Source of the DNA: Bacteroidales bacterium
Lineage (GTDB): Bacteria > Bacteroidota > Bacteroidia > Bacteroidales > F082
DNA: 28,837 nt
Reading direction: 5' to 3'
Assembly: GCA_024762735.1 (NCBI GenBank)
Contig: JANTGU010000002.1
Span: 1 to 28,837, forward strand
Shown here: positions 20,262 through 28,837 of the stretch, in pieces
Numbering within the stretch: position 1 is the first letter of the stretch
Layout: each line of letters begins with the position of its first letter
Position numbers and translations under genes: made by a program
Notes under the pieces: generated by a model
Told to the model about the DNA's origin: nothing
The model's input: the letters and a program-made list of their open reading frames with translations, nothing else
Databases searched by the model: none

Positions 20262-23159
20262 ATGCCCATCAAAGGAGTTAAGGCCGTGTTCTTGTTGCTC
20301 ACATTGTCAATTATTACAATGGCATCACAGGCTCAATTTCATCTTCCGGGCACCCCATTAATAAAAAATTACACCCGTTCCGATTACCATGCCGGCCAGC
20401 AAAACTGGATGATTGACCAGGGAGTAGACGGTAGAATTTACTTTGCCAACAACGACGGACTTTTGGAGTATGACGGTATTAACTGGCACTTGATAAACCT
20501 GCCTAAAAATGTTATCTTGCGTAGCGTGTTATCAGCCGATGATGGAAAACTATATGTTGGAGGATATAATGAAATAGGACTCTTTGAACCGGACGAACAT
20601 GGCATGCTTGCTTATCACTCTTTAACCGGCCTTCTTCCTGAGGCGCTCAGAAACTTTGATGATATCTGGCGCATCCATCAAACTTCTGAAGGCATCATTT
20701 TCCAGACTTTTAGTCAGCTTATGATTTGGAAAGAAGGTAAGCTTCGGGTGGTGAAGGCTCCCGGCAAGTTTCACTTTTCATTTTATGTAAACGGCCAGCT
20801 TATTGTTGTTGATCTTCAAAAGGGTTTGATGCTCTACTCCATGGGTAAATTTTTTCCGTTACCCGGCACCCGCCTCTTGCAAGGCAAAGAGATCTGGGCC
20901 ATGCTGCCTATTGAAGACAAGCTACTCATTGCTACCTCGGAAGAAGGAATCTACCTGTATGATGGTACCACCCTGAAACCATGGAACAATCAAACCGCTA
21001 ACTTTTTAAAACAAAATCAGGTTTATTCGGCCATTCGTATTAACAAGGATGTGATGGCTTTCGGCACCATCCAAAATGGATTGATCATCTGCCATAACAA
21101 TGGAACCGTACTGCAAAACATTAGCCGCGACGAAGGCTTGCAGAACAACACCATTTTGTGTCTTAAACTGGACGAAGCCAACAATTTATGGGTAGGCTCC
21201 GACAATGGAATCGATTACATTGAAATCAACTCGCCTTTGAGTGTACTCTCCTACGAATCGGGCATTAGCGCCGGTTATACCGCGGCGCTGTTTCACAACA
21301 AGCTCTACCTCGGAACCAATCAAGGCGTATTTTATCAACCCTGGAACAACATTAATAAGCAAGCATCCAAAAGAAAATTCAAGCTCATCGAAGCAACCCG
21401 GGGACAGGTATGGACCCTGCAGGTAATCGATAACACGCTGTTTTGTGGAGGCAACAACGGAACCTATCTAATAACCGACAGCACAGCCACAAAAATTGTG
21501 GATGTACCCGGGGAGTGGACCTTTTTAAAAGTCCCCGGCAAGCCGGATGAACTCCTGTCAGGAACTTACTCAGGCATCATACGCCTGGTTAAAAGGCAGG
21601 GGCATTGGCAATACGACCAACCTGTCAAAGGTTTTACCGAGTCATCACGCATGATGGCATTCGATATTGACAGCACATTGTGGATGAGTCATGGTTTTAA
21701 AGGCGTTTTTCATCTATTCCTCAACAACCGCCGCGATAGCGTTGTCAAGGTAAAATTTTACAATTCGAAAAACGGTTTGCCTTCGGACTTCGGCATCAAT
21801 TTAACACACATCGGCGGGAAAATCTATTTTACCACCCCCGACGGAATTTACAAGTATAATTTTGCCCGCGATGGCTTTGAAAAAAGCAGCTTCTACAATA
21901 ATATTTTCCCTTCTAAAAACCTTCAAAAGGTACAGGAAGATAACAAGGGAAACTTATGGTATTTTGCCAACAACGGCATGGGGGTACTTCGCAGGCAGGA
22001 AGATGGTAAATACGTGCCCATCACGTTACCCTTCAAGCAAATGCAAAACAAGCTGGTGGGCGGCTTTGAGTTTGTTTACCCCATCGATCATCAAACCGTG
22101 TTGTTTGGCTCGGGCAAAGGTTTTATTTTTTACAACCCCACCATTCATAAAAACTACCGACAGCCCTTCAAGGCCTATTTTCACCATGTAAGCATTGTCA
22201 ACCCCGATTCAGTAATCTATTGGGGGCATGGCGGCGAGCAAAATATCGAAAAGCCCATAATCAGCTACGCCAACAACGCCATATACTTTTCGTTTGCCGC
22301 CAACGATTTTGAAAACAACGGCAAAACATTTTTTTCGACCTACCTTAAAGGATATGATCCCGGTTGGACAAAATGGGAGTACAGAACCAACCGCGATTTT
22401 ACCAACCTTTACGAAGGCGATTACACCTTTATGATTAAAGCCCGTAATATTTACGATAAGGAAACTGAACCCGTTTCCTTTCACTTTACCGTGCTCCCCC
22501 CCTGGTATCGTTCCGGCATGGCTTACCTTTTGTATGCTTTTGCAGGATTGGGCCTGCTAATGCTCATTTTATGGATGGTGCAAAAACGATTTATATTGGC
22601 CAGGTTAAAAGAGGAGAAACGTCAGCAAGAAAAGTTTAAAAAACGCGAAGAGAAGTTAAAACAAGAAGCCCTTGAAGCGGAAAAAGAGATTATCCGCCTG
22701 CGAAACGAAAAACTCAGGGCAAAAATGGTGACGAAAGATAAGGAGCTCGCCAACGCCACACTCACCATGATTCAAAAAAACGACCTCCTCAACACCCTTA
22801 AAAAAGAACTGCAACACATTGCTTCCGGCATCCACGACGAGCAACAGCAAAACAAAATTAAACGGTTGGTAAAAAAGATTAACCGGGAGGTAGACACCGA
22901 AAAACAATGGGAAGTTTTTGAAACTCATTTCGAGAGTGTACACGAAGCGTTTTTAAAACGCATAAAAACGGCCTACCCGGAGCTTAGTCCCCGCGAGCTA
23001 AAACTCTGCGCTTACCTGCGACTAAATATCTCCAGCAAGGAAATTGCCATTTTGATGAACATCTCCACACGCGGTGTAGAAATCAGCCGCTATCGTTTGC
23101 GAAAAAAACTTGGATTAAACCGCAACGATAACCTTACCGACTTTATTCTTTCCTTTTAA
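20262..23159 (+). CDS. Membrane-tethered sensor/transcription regulator: beta-propeller, Y_Y_Y domain, TM helix, LuxR-type HTH
   Basis: The 965-residue protein has an N-terminal signal sequence (MPIKGVKAVFLLLTLSIITMASQAQ). A long periplasmic region of two-component-regulator propeller repeats follows (about 45-690; e.g. GRIYFANNDGLLEYDG, NNLWVGSDNGIDYIE, GNLWYFANNGMGVL). Next is a triple-tyrosine (Y_Y_Y) domain (about 670-745). There is one membrane helix (about 752-775, YLLYAFAGLGLLMLILWMV), a charged coiled coil (about 776-850) and a C-terminal LuxR/GerE helix-turn-helix (about 905-965; LSPRELKLCAYL, SSKEIAILMNIS). There is no histidine kinase or receiver domain, so the signal would pass directly from periplasm to DNA. 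It lies upstream of susC/susD in the same direction and is the likely regulator of that PUL, sensing a glycan fragment; the ligand is unknown. Confidence 0.9.
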   Translation: MPIKGVKAVFLLLTLSIITMASQAQFHLPGTPLIKNYTRSDYHAGQQNWMIDQGVDGRIYFANNDGLLEYDGINWHLINLPKNVILRSVLSADDGKLYVGGYNEIGLFEPDEHGMLAYHSLTGLLPEALRNFDDIWRIHQTSEGIIFQTFSQLMIWKEGKLRVVKAPGKFHFSFYVNGQLIVVDLQKGLMLYSMGKFFPLPGTRLLQGKEIWAMLPIEDKLLIATSEEGIYLYDGTTLKPWNNQTANFLKQNQVYSAIRINKDVMAFGTIQNGLIICHNNGTVLQNISRDEGLQNNTILCLKLDEANNLWVGSDNGIDYIEINSPLSVLSYESGISAGYTAALFHNKLYLGTNQGVFYQPWNNINKQASKRKFKLIEATRGQVWTLQVIDNTLFCGGNNGTYLITDSTATKIVDVPGEWTFLKVPGKPDELLSGTYSGIIRLVKRQGHWQYDQPVKGFTESSRMMAFDIDSTLWMSHGFKGVFHLFLNNRRDSVVKVKFYNSKNGLPSDFGINLTHIGGKIYFTTPDGIYKYNFARDGFEKSSFYNNIFPSKNLQKVQEDNKGNLWYFANNGMGVLRRQEDGKYVPITLPFKQMQNKLVGGFEFVYPIDHQTVLFGSGKGFIFYNPTIHKNYRQPFKAYFHHVSIVNPDSVIYWGHGGEQNIEKPIISYANNAIYFSFAANDFENNGKTFFSTYLKGYDPGWTKWEYRTNRDFTNLYEGDYTFMIKARNIYDKETEPVSFHFTVLPPWYRSGMAYLLYAFAGLGLLMLILWMVQKRFILARLKEEKRQQEKFKKREEKLKQEALEAEKEIIRLRNEKLRAKMVTKDKELANATLTMIQKNDLLNTLKKELQHIASGIHDEQQQNKIKRLVKKINREVDTEKQWEVFETHFESVHEAFLKRIKTAYPELSPRELKLCAYLRLNISSKEIAILMNISTRGVEISRYRLRKKLGLNRNDNLTDFILSF

Positions 23160-23217
23160 GATGAATTAATAATTGTGTGTGGTAAAAAAATAATTTAAGC
23201 AATACTATTACATTCTT

Positions 23218-23252
23218 TTTGTGTACTTTATATTTTTTATGATGTATTTTTG
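23218..23252 (+). promoter_or_regulatory. Candidate susC promoter (TTTG-N23-TATTTTTG)
   Basis: A -33 TTTG (23218-23221) and -7 TATTTTTG (23245-23252) with a 23-base spacer lie in the AT-rich gap. This gives a leader of about 125 bases before the susC ATG. Confidence 0.45.
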
Positions 23253-23255
23253 ATG

Positions 23256-23272
23256 TAGTATATTTTATACTA
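23256..23272. promoter_or_regulatory. Inverted repeat TAGTATA-TTT-TATACTA beside the -7 box
   Basis: A perfect 7-bp inverted repeat with 3-nt spacer begins 4 bases after the -7 box, where it would cover the transcription start. It is a possible operator for the upstream regulator, but AT-rich symmetry by chance is possible. Confidence 0.35.
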
Positions 23273-23322
23273 TGATGAAATATTGTTGCAGCTTTTTATT
23301 TGGAATACCTTAATAAGTAATG

Positions 23323-23346
23323 CTATTTTAGCGCTGATTTTATCAC
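23323..23346 (+). promoter_or_regulatory. Motif pair shared with the regulator gene (susC copy)
   Basis: CTATTTTAGC (23323-23332) and ATTTTATCAC (23337-23346) are separated by 4 bases, against 7 in the copy at 20234-20260. They lie 40-64 bases before the susC ATG. This may be a second promoter (TATTTTAG as -7-like) or a shared binding site. Confidence 0.4.
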
Positions 23347-23386
23347 TGGATATTTTAAACGTGTATTATTAAAAAATCATCTTTTT

Positions 23387-26300
23387 ATGAAGAAATTATT
23401 TACTTTTTTAATGCTGCTTATGTTAACGGGGGGTCTGCTGGCTCAATCCTCAGGCATAACCGTTACAGGTATTGTAACGTCAGCAGACGACAACCTTACG
23501 CTGCCCGGCGTAAGTGTACTCATCAAAGGTACCTACAAGGGTACCACTACCGACCTGGACGGAAAATACATTTTAACAGATGTACCAGCCAATGCCACCT
23601 TGGTATTTTCCTATGTAGGGATGACCTCGCAGGAGGTAGAAGTTAATAACCAGCCGGTCATCAATATTGCCATGGCATCAGATGTAATGAATCTTGATGA
23701 ATTAGTGGTAATCGGTTATGGAACGGTTAAAAAGAAAGATGTAACCGGTGCCGTTTCGGTGGTCGATTCAAAAACCATTAAGGAGTTAAAACCCGTTAAA
23801 GTGGAACAGGCATTACAAGGTACCATGTCGGGGGTTAACGTTACCGAGCAATCGGGTGCTCCCGGTGCAGGGTTAAACATTCGTATCCGGGGTATCTCCA
23901 CCAATGGCGATGCCACGCCGGTAGTCATCATCGACGGTTATCAGGGCGACCTGAATACTTTAAACCCCGATGATGTGGAATCTGTTACCGTACTTAAAGA
24001 TGCCCAGGCAGCCATTTACGGAACCGTGGGAGCCAACGGTATCATCTTAATCACCACCAAATCCGGAAAACGAAACATGCCTACTACCGTTGATTTTAAC
24101 ACCAACTTCGGGCTGCAAAAAACATCGCGTAAGCTGCCGGTGTTAAACGCTACCGAATATGCCGTTTTGCTTAATGAGAGCTATGCTGCCAACGGGCAAG
24201 AGCTGCCTTACCCCGATATTTCGGGATTGGGCACCGGAACCGACTGGCAAGACCAAATTTTCTCGACAGCACCCATGTACAACAACGATGTCAGGGTTTC
24301 GGGAGGTTCAAAAAAAGTAAACTATTCTATCAGTGGTTCCGACTTGCGTCAAAAAGGTATTATTGGCGGTGATAAATCGGGATTCCAACGCTCGACAGCC
24401 CGCCTGGGATTGGGTGCCGATTTAGCCGACTGGCTGAAGCTAAACACTTCGTTGGCCTATACCCACCTCGACAGAAAAGCCTTTAACGACTTTGGCCTGG
24501 GATCGGTTTTGTTTAATGCCGTGAACATGCCCTCCACGCTACCTGTTTACGACGCCAATGGCGATTACTACCTGGCGCCGCTCAACCTCGGCATCGAAAT
24601 CATCAACCCCTTGGCGCAGCTTGCCAATACTTACAACGATTATTATCTGAACAAATTAAACGGAAACTTTGGCCTTACAGCAAGCTTTGCAAAACACTTC
24701 AGTGCCACGGCAAGGGTAGGATTTAACACAGCGTACGATTTTTCAAAATCCTTTTCCAAAATTGTTGATTATGGTGGCAAGGTGTTTGACATTTCTCGCA
24801 GCAGCGTTTACCAAAGTAGGTCAAACTACAACGACTACACTTTTGATGCTTTTATCACCTACGACAACACCTTTAATAAAGACCACCACATTATTACCAC
24901 GCTGGGTACTACCTTGTATAAAACATGGGGCAACGGTCTTAACGCTACCGGCTACGACATTCCCAATAACTCGTGGGAATATGCCGACATCAGCCTGGCC
25001 AACGGGGTAACAACCTCCAAAGCCAACGGCTCTTATGTATATGATCAGCGCCGTTTATCATACTTTATGCGTGCGCAGTATAATTATAAGGAGCGTTACC
25101 TCTTTTCAGCCATGATCAGACGTGATGCTTCTACCAAATTCGGCCCCGACAATGCGGCTGCTTACTTCCCCTCAGCCACGCTGGGATGGGTTATTTCAAA
25201 AGAAAAATTCATGGAAAACGTCAAGCCCGTCGACATGATGAAATTTCGTTTAAGCTACGGTATTCTGGGATCCGACAAAATTGGCGACTACCAGTATATT
25301 TCACAACTCAACGGCGAGGGTGTTTATGTACTCGACGGACAGCTTGCTTATGGTAAAGCCATTGGCGCATTACCGAATCCCGGTATAAAATGGGAGCAGT
25401 CGCGTCAGTTTGACGTGGGTTTGGACATGTCGTTTTTTGAAAGCAGATTTGACTTTACCATGGACTACTTTAACAAAACCCGTAAAAACCTGTTGATTGG
25501 CAACATTCCTGTTTCAGGCATCCTGGGTGTGCATGCTCCCGGTGCCAGCGGTCCCACGGTAAATGCCGGTACAGTGCGAAACAGCGGTTTTGAATTTGCC
25601 CTGGGTGTAAGAGGCGGTAAAACCGAAGACTTTAGCTATCACGTAAATTATAACTTTACCTACCTGCACAACGAAGTGTTGCAAGTTGACAACGGCACCG
25701 GATTTGTTGAGGGCGGCAGCTTTGGCGTTGGCCAACCCATGCCATCCCGCATGGAAGTAGGATTTCCTATTGGCTATTTTTACGGCTACCAAACCGATGG
25801 CATATTCCAAAATCAGGCCGAGGTTGATGCACATCCTTCACAGGCAGCCCTGGGCTCTGAAGCCGTTCCAGGGGATATTCGCTTTAAAGACATCAATGGC
25901 GACGGCGTAATCAACAGCGATGACCGCACTTACATTGGCGACCCCATCCCAACCGTTACCATGGGTTTGAACATCACTTTAAACTTTAAACAATTCGATT
26001 TTCTTGCCTATGCTTATGCCAGCCTTGGCAACGACATTGTAAGAAACTACGAACGTACTCAGCCCAATGTGAACAGGCTTTCGTACATGCTCGACCGATG
26101 GACAGGTCCGGGTACCAGCAACACGGTACCCAGGGTAACTACGGCAGCCACCTCCAACAACGTTTTCTCCGATTTTTATGTAGAAGACGGTTCTTACCTT
26201 CGCCTGCAACGCGTATCGCTAGGCTACTCACTGCCTGAGGCTGTTGTAAGTAAAATAAAAATGAAAAAACTTAGGTTTTACGTAGCGGTAAACAACCTGG

Positions 26301-26428
26301 TTACCCTTACCAAGTACATGGGTTACGACCCTGTTTCTATCACGGGCGCTCCTGTAGGTGGTGGGTTCGATGCCGGTTTTTATCCATCTGCCATCACCTA
26401 TTGGTTTGGTTTAAATGTTCAATTTTAA
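23387..26428 (+). CDS. SusC/RagA-family TonB-linked outer membrane transporter
   Basis: The 1013-residue outer membrane beta-barrel imports oligosaccharides (or peptides) with its SusD lid, powered by TonB. It has a signal peptide (residues 1-20, ending LLAQ) and a carboxypeptidase-regulatory-like domain (about 25-97; GVSVLIKGTYKGTTTDLDGKY). The SusC/TonB box is LDELVVIGYG (103-112) and the plug domain is at about 115-230 (IRIRGISTNGDATPVVIIDG, VLKDAQAAIYG). The barrel runs to the terminal aromatic strand ending FGLNVQF, with a DINGDGVIN calcium-like loop near 845. The length fits typical SusC proteins. susD starts 12 bases downstream, so they are co-transcribed. Confidence 0.96.
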   Translation: MKKLFTFLMLLMLTGGLLAQSSGITVTGIVTSADDNLTLPGVSVLIKGTYKGTTTDLDGKYILTDVPANATLVFSYVGMTSQEVEVNNQPVINIAMASDVMNLDELVVIGYGTVKKKDVTGAVSVVDSKTIKELKPVKVEQALQGTMSGVNVTEQSGAPGAGLNIRIRGISTNGDATPVVIIDGYQGDLNTLNPDDVESVTVLKDAQAAIYGTVGANGIILITTKSGKRNMPTTVDFNTNFGLQKTSRKLPVLNATEYAVLLNESYAANGQELPYPDISGLGTGTDWQDQIFSTAPMYNNDVRVSGGSKKVNYSISGSDLRQKGIIGGDKSGFQRSTARLGLGADLADWLKLNTSLAYTHLDRKAFNDFGLGSVLFNAVNMPSTLPVYDANGDYYLAPLNLGIEIINPLAQLANTYNDYYLNKLNGNFGLTASFAKHFSATARVGFNTAYDFSKSFSKIVDYGGKVFDISRSSVYQSRSNYNDYTFDAFITYDNTFNKDHHIITTLGTTLYKTWGNGLNATGYDIPNNSWEYADISLANGVTTSKANGSYVYDQRRLSYFMRAQYNYKERYLFSAMIRRDASTKFGPDNAAAYFPSATLGWVISKEKFMENVKPVDMMKFRLSYGILGSDKIGDYQYISQLNGEGVYVLDGQLAYGKAIGALPNPGIKWEQSRQFDVGLDMSFFESRFDFTMDYFNKTRKNLLIGNIPVSGILGVHAPGASGPTVNAGTVRNSGFEFALGVRGGKTEDFSYHVNYNFTYLHNEVLQVDNGTGFVEGGSFGVGQPMPSRMEVGFPIGYFYGYQTDGIFQNQAEVDAHPSQAALGSEAVPGDIRFKDINGDGVINSDDRTYIGDPIPTVTMGLNITLNFKQFDFLAYAYASLGNDIVRNYERTQPNVNRLSYMLDRWTGPGTSNTVPRVTTAATSNNVFSDFYVEDGSYLRLQRVSLGYSLPEAVVSKIKMKKLRFYVAVNNLVTLTKYMGYDPVSITGAPVGGGFDAGFYPSAITYWFGLNVQF

Positions 26429-26440
26429 AGCACTATTGTT

Positions 26441-27922
26441 ATGAAAAAATTTAGTACAACCCATATACTGAGTGCAGGATTATTTATTTTGATGATGATG
26501 GCATCTTCCTGCGAAAAATATGTTGAGGTAACCCCTCAATATTCCATCGACTCCGAAAACTATTTTAATTCACCTGATGATTATTATAGTGCCCTGATAG
26601 CTGCTTATGATATGTTGCAATCTACTTACGCCAACGCCATTTTAGGTGAAATTGCCTCCAACAACACCTTGTGTGGCGGCGAAAGCGCTACCGATGTTAT
26701 CGGATGGCAACAAGTTGACCAAATGACGCACACCCCTGTGAACAGTAACATTCAGGATATCTGGAATTGGATGTTTGCCGGGGTGCAACGTTGCAACTAT
26801 TTTATGGAGTTTAAAGATAAAATTGATTTCGAAGGTAAAGAAGAGATGGTTGGAGAAATTCGTTTTTTGCGTGCCTATTACAACTTCGAGTTGGTAAAAT
26901 GGTTTGGCCCCATCCCTTTAAAAGTGGATGAGCGCTTCAAGCTGGGTGACGAAAGAACCATTCCCCGTTCATCCGTTTCAGAAGTCTATGCTCAAATTGA
27001 AGCTGACTTGCAGGCTGCCGAAGCAGTGCTGCCTGTTACCCCCATTCAAATAGGACGTGCCACCAAAGGGGCTGCCCAGGCTTTGCTGGGAAAAGCTTAT
27101 CTTTATGACAAAAAATACCAGGAAGCAGCTACGGAACTCGATAAGGTAATCAACAGTGGCACCTATTCGCTGGTGGACGATTACAACTCCATCTTCGAGA
27201 TGGATGGTGAAAACGGCCCAGGTTCTGTATTCGAAGTGCAATACACCGATGTGGAAGGCGCCGGTTTTGGTTGTCTGCAATGCAGCGAAGGAAATGTTGC
27301 TGTTGGATTTAGTGGTGTAAGAAGTTATGATGGTCCTGTTTTTTCGTCAGGTTTTAGTTTTAACGTTCCTGTTCAGGATGCAGTAGATGCTTATGAGCCC
27401 GGCGATAAAAGAAAAGAGGTAGCCATTTTAGATATCGTAGCCTGGGCAGACTCCACGGGAGCCACTTACTCGGAAGGGTACGAGCACACGGGATATTTCA
27501 ATCGTAAATACCTCCCCCGCAAGCGAAACCCCGAGGCACAGCCCGATTTAAATCTTACCAACCCCAACAATTACAGAGCTATCCGTTATGCCGATGTTTT
27601 GTTAATGGCTGCCGAAGCCTACAACACAGGTGGCATTGATGATGGAAAAGCTCAGGAGTATCTTAACGAAGTCCGTCGCAGAGCTTTTGGTGATAGCAAC
27701 CACGAGGTGACCCTTTCTGGAGCAGCCTTGGGCGATGCTATCTTTCACGAAAGAAGAGTGGAACTGATGGGCGAAGGTCTTTACTTTTTCGATTTGGTTA
27801 GAACCGGCAGAGCTGCCAACCAAATTGAAGGATTTACCCCGGGAAAAAACGAAGTATTCCCTATTCCACAGCAGGAAATCGACTTTTCTGCCGGCAATTG
27901 GTCACAAAATCCCGGTTACTAA
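26441..27922 (+). CDS. SusD/RagB-family surface nutrient-binding lipoprotein
   Basis: The 493-residue protein has a lipoprotein signal with the lipid-anchored Cys at residue 24 (MMMASSC). It is the surface lid that captures substrate for the SusC barrel. The SusD fold is supported by the N-terminal SPDDYYSALIAAYDML segment, IQDIWNWMFAGVQRCNYF, the tetratricopeptide-like helices (EIRFLRAYYNFELVKWFGPIPL; GAAQALLGKAYLYDKKYQEAATEL) and the C-terminal RYADVLLMAAEAYN, FHERRVELMGEGLYFFDLVRTG and FPIPQQEI signatures. It is complete. Spacing of 12 bases to susC and 19 bases to the next gene indicates one operon. Confidence 0.95.
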   Translation: MKKFSTTHILSAGLFILMMMASSCEKYVEVTPQYSIDSENYFNSPDDYYSALIAAYDMLQSTYANAILGEIASNNTLCGGESATDVIGWQQVDQMTHTPVNSNIQDIWNWMFAGVQRCNYFMEFKDKIDFEGKEEMVGEIRFLRAYYNFELVKWFGPIPLKVDERFKLGDERTIPRSSVSEVYAQIEADLQAAEAVLPVTPIQIGRATKGAAQALLGKAYLYDKKYQEAATELDKVINSGTYSLVDDYNSIFEMDGENGPGSVFEVQYTDVEGAGFGCLQCSEGNVAVGFSGVRSYDGPVFSSGFSFNVPVQDAVDAYEPGDKRKEVAILDIVAWADSTGATYSEGYEHTGYFNRKYLPRKRNPEAQPDLNLTNPNNYRAIRYADVLLMAAEAYNTGGIDDGKAQEYLNEVRRRAFGDSNHEVTLSGAALGDAIFHERRVELMGEGLYFFDLVRTGRAANQIEGFTPGKNEVFPIPQQEIDFSAGNWSQNPGY

Positions 27923-27941
27923 CCTTTAAAATTATTAACAG

Positions 27942-28837
27942 ATGAAATACTTAAAAAATATATCCCTGCTCTTTATCCTGCTTGTGGCCTTTGCCGCCTG
28001 CAACAAAGAGTACGACAACCTTAAATCAGTCGATAGTGTAACTGCCCCTTCCAACGTGCAGGTTCAGTTCAACATCGCCCAGGACAACAGCGGTATGGTA
28101 ACCATCATCCCATCCGCCGATGGCGTGGTGAAGTACAAAGTTCTTTTTGGCGATACTGCCGATGAAACAGCATCAGAGTATGGTGTGTACGATAAAATTA
28201 CCCACACCTATTCCGAAGGCACTTTTCACGTAGTGGTAACCGCGGTGGGCTTAACCGGTTTGTCAACCAGTGCTGAAACCGACCTTTCGGTAACCTTTAA
28301 AGCTCCGGAAAACCTGGTAGTAACCATCGACCAGGATGCTGCCAACCCGCATGTGGTTTCGGTTTCGGCCAAAGCCGACTACGCTACCGTGATGGACATC
28401 TATTTTGGCGACCAGGAAAATGAAGAACCGGTGCATGCACTGCCCGAAGAGGTAGTAGAGCACACCTATGCTGATCCCGGCGATTACATTATCAGGGTGG
28501 TGGCTAAAAGTGGCGGCGCTGCTACCACCGAAGAGCGTGACACCATAACGGTTACCGCGGCTTCCGACCCGGTTAACCTGCCCATCGATTTTGAATCGTT
28601 TACGGTTAATTATGCTTTCGAGAATTTTGGAAACGCCTTCTCGGAAGTAGTTGACAACCCTGATGCCTCCGGCATCAATACCAGTGCAAAAGTGGCGCAG
28701 ATGACCAAAAATGATGGCGCTGAAGTGTGGGCAGGATCGTTCCTGACCATGGAAAATCCCATCGACTTTTCGACAAACAAACTGTTTAAAGTAAAAGTAC
28801 TTTCGCCCAAGGCCGGTGCCATCGTTAAACTGAAAGT
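27942..28837 (+). CDS. PKD-domain surface glycan-binding lipoprotein, 3' truncated by window
   Basis: The frame runs open from ATG 27942 to the window end (298 codons). A lipoprotein signal ends FAAC with Cys20, followed by NKEYD, which fits the polar/acidic surface-export signals of Bacteroidota lipoproteins. Two PKD-like repeats follow, at about 37-110 (ITHTYSEGTFHVVVTAVG) and about 113-205 (EHTYADPGDYIIRVVAKSGG). From about 210 a jelly-roll-like carbohydrate-binding segment starts, with NPDASGINTSAKVAQMTKN. That segment recurs, from memory, in binding proteins and GH16-linked modules of laminarin-type loci. Third in the susC-susD operon, it is the likely surface glycan-binding protein. Beta-glucan as the target is a weak inference; the rest of the protein is not visible. 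Confidence 0.8.
   Translation, partial: MKYLKNISLLFILLVAFAACNKEYDNLKSVDSVTAPSNVQVQFNIAQDNSGMVTIIPSADGVVKYKVLFGDTADETASEYGVYDKITHTYSEGTFHVVVTAVGLTGLSTSAETDLSVTFKAPENLVVTIDQDAANPHVVSVSAKADYATVMDIYFGDQENEEPVHALPEEVVEHTYADPGDYIIRVVAKSGGAATTEERDTITVTAASDPVNLPIDFESFTVNYAFENFGNAFSEVVDNPDASGINTSAKVAQMTKNDGAEVWAGSFLTMENPIDFSTNKLFKVKVLSPKAGAIVKLK

Noticed and set aside
20262..23159. Hybrid two-component sensor kinase
   Set aside because: The propeller and Y_Y_Y domains suggest it at first, but there are no H-box, N/G-box or receiver motifs between the membrane helix and the HTH.

Overview
The window looks like chromosomal DNA from a member of the phylum Bacteroidota, probably class Bacteroidia. Several signs agree: a SusC/SusD pair, a type IX secretion (T9SS) sorting tail, a DUF4468 protein, an EF-G paralogue of the Bacteroides EF-G2 kind, a MetRS with a KISTS signature, A-rich leaders without strong Shine-Dalgarno sites, and repeated -7 boxes of the form TAnnTTTG upstream of genes. 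The order or family cannot be fixed from sequence alone.

Layout. 1-1521: end of an F1 ATP synthase operon (atpA C-terminus, atpG, terminator). 1522-2111: a non-coding stretch packed with palindromic repeats. 2112-4384 (minus): a two-gene mevalonate-pathway unit (class II HMG-CoA reductase and a GYDIA-type GHMP kinase) with a 4-nt overlap and a TTG start. 4556-5113 (minus): exported DUF4468 protein. 5264-7399: EF-G paralogue without the catalytic histidine. 7524-9332 (minus): DEAD-box RNA helicase with a DbpA-type RNA-binding domain and a foldable leader. 9618-13737: both subunits of methylmalonyl-CoA mutase, with a pair of inverted hairpins between them. 13785-15065: secreted nuclease/phosphatase-like protein with a T9SS tail. 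15172-17223: metG. 17508-18464: transaldolase. 18496-18915: tRNA-Arg(CCU), a small GIY-YIG nuclease gene and a duplicated 3' part of the same tRNA. 18973-20139 (minus): glycosyltransferase. 20262-28837: a membrane-tethered propeller/LuxR-type regulator, then susC, susD and a PKD-type surface lipoprotein cut by the window edge, i.e. the start of a polysaccharide utilization locus (PUL).

How the genes work together. Most of the window is core metabolism and translation. The last 8.6 kb reads as a self-contained glycan-uptake module with its own sensor. The sensor gene and susC share two 10-bp motifs, in the same order, in their upstream regions.

The most unusual item is the tRNA/GIY-YIG unit. 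A nuclease gene of about 250 bp sits between an intact tRNA-Arg gene and a second copy of its last 55 bp. That copy carries a 32-nt GC-rich hairpin inserted in the T-loop, and its first bases supply the nuclease stop codon. This looks like a minimal mobile unit that targets a tRNA gene and regenerates it. The EF-G paralogue and the several families of hairpin repeats are the next most interesting.
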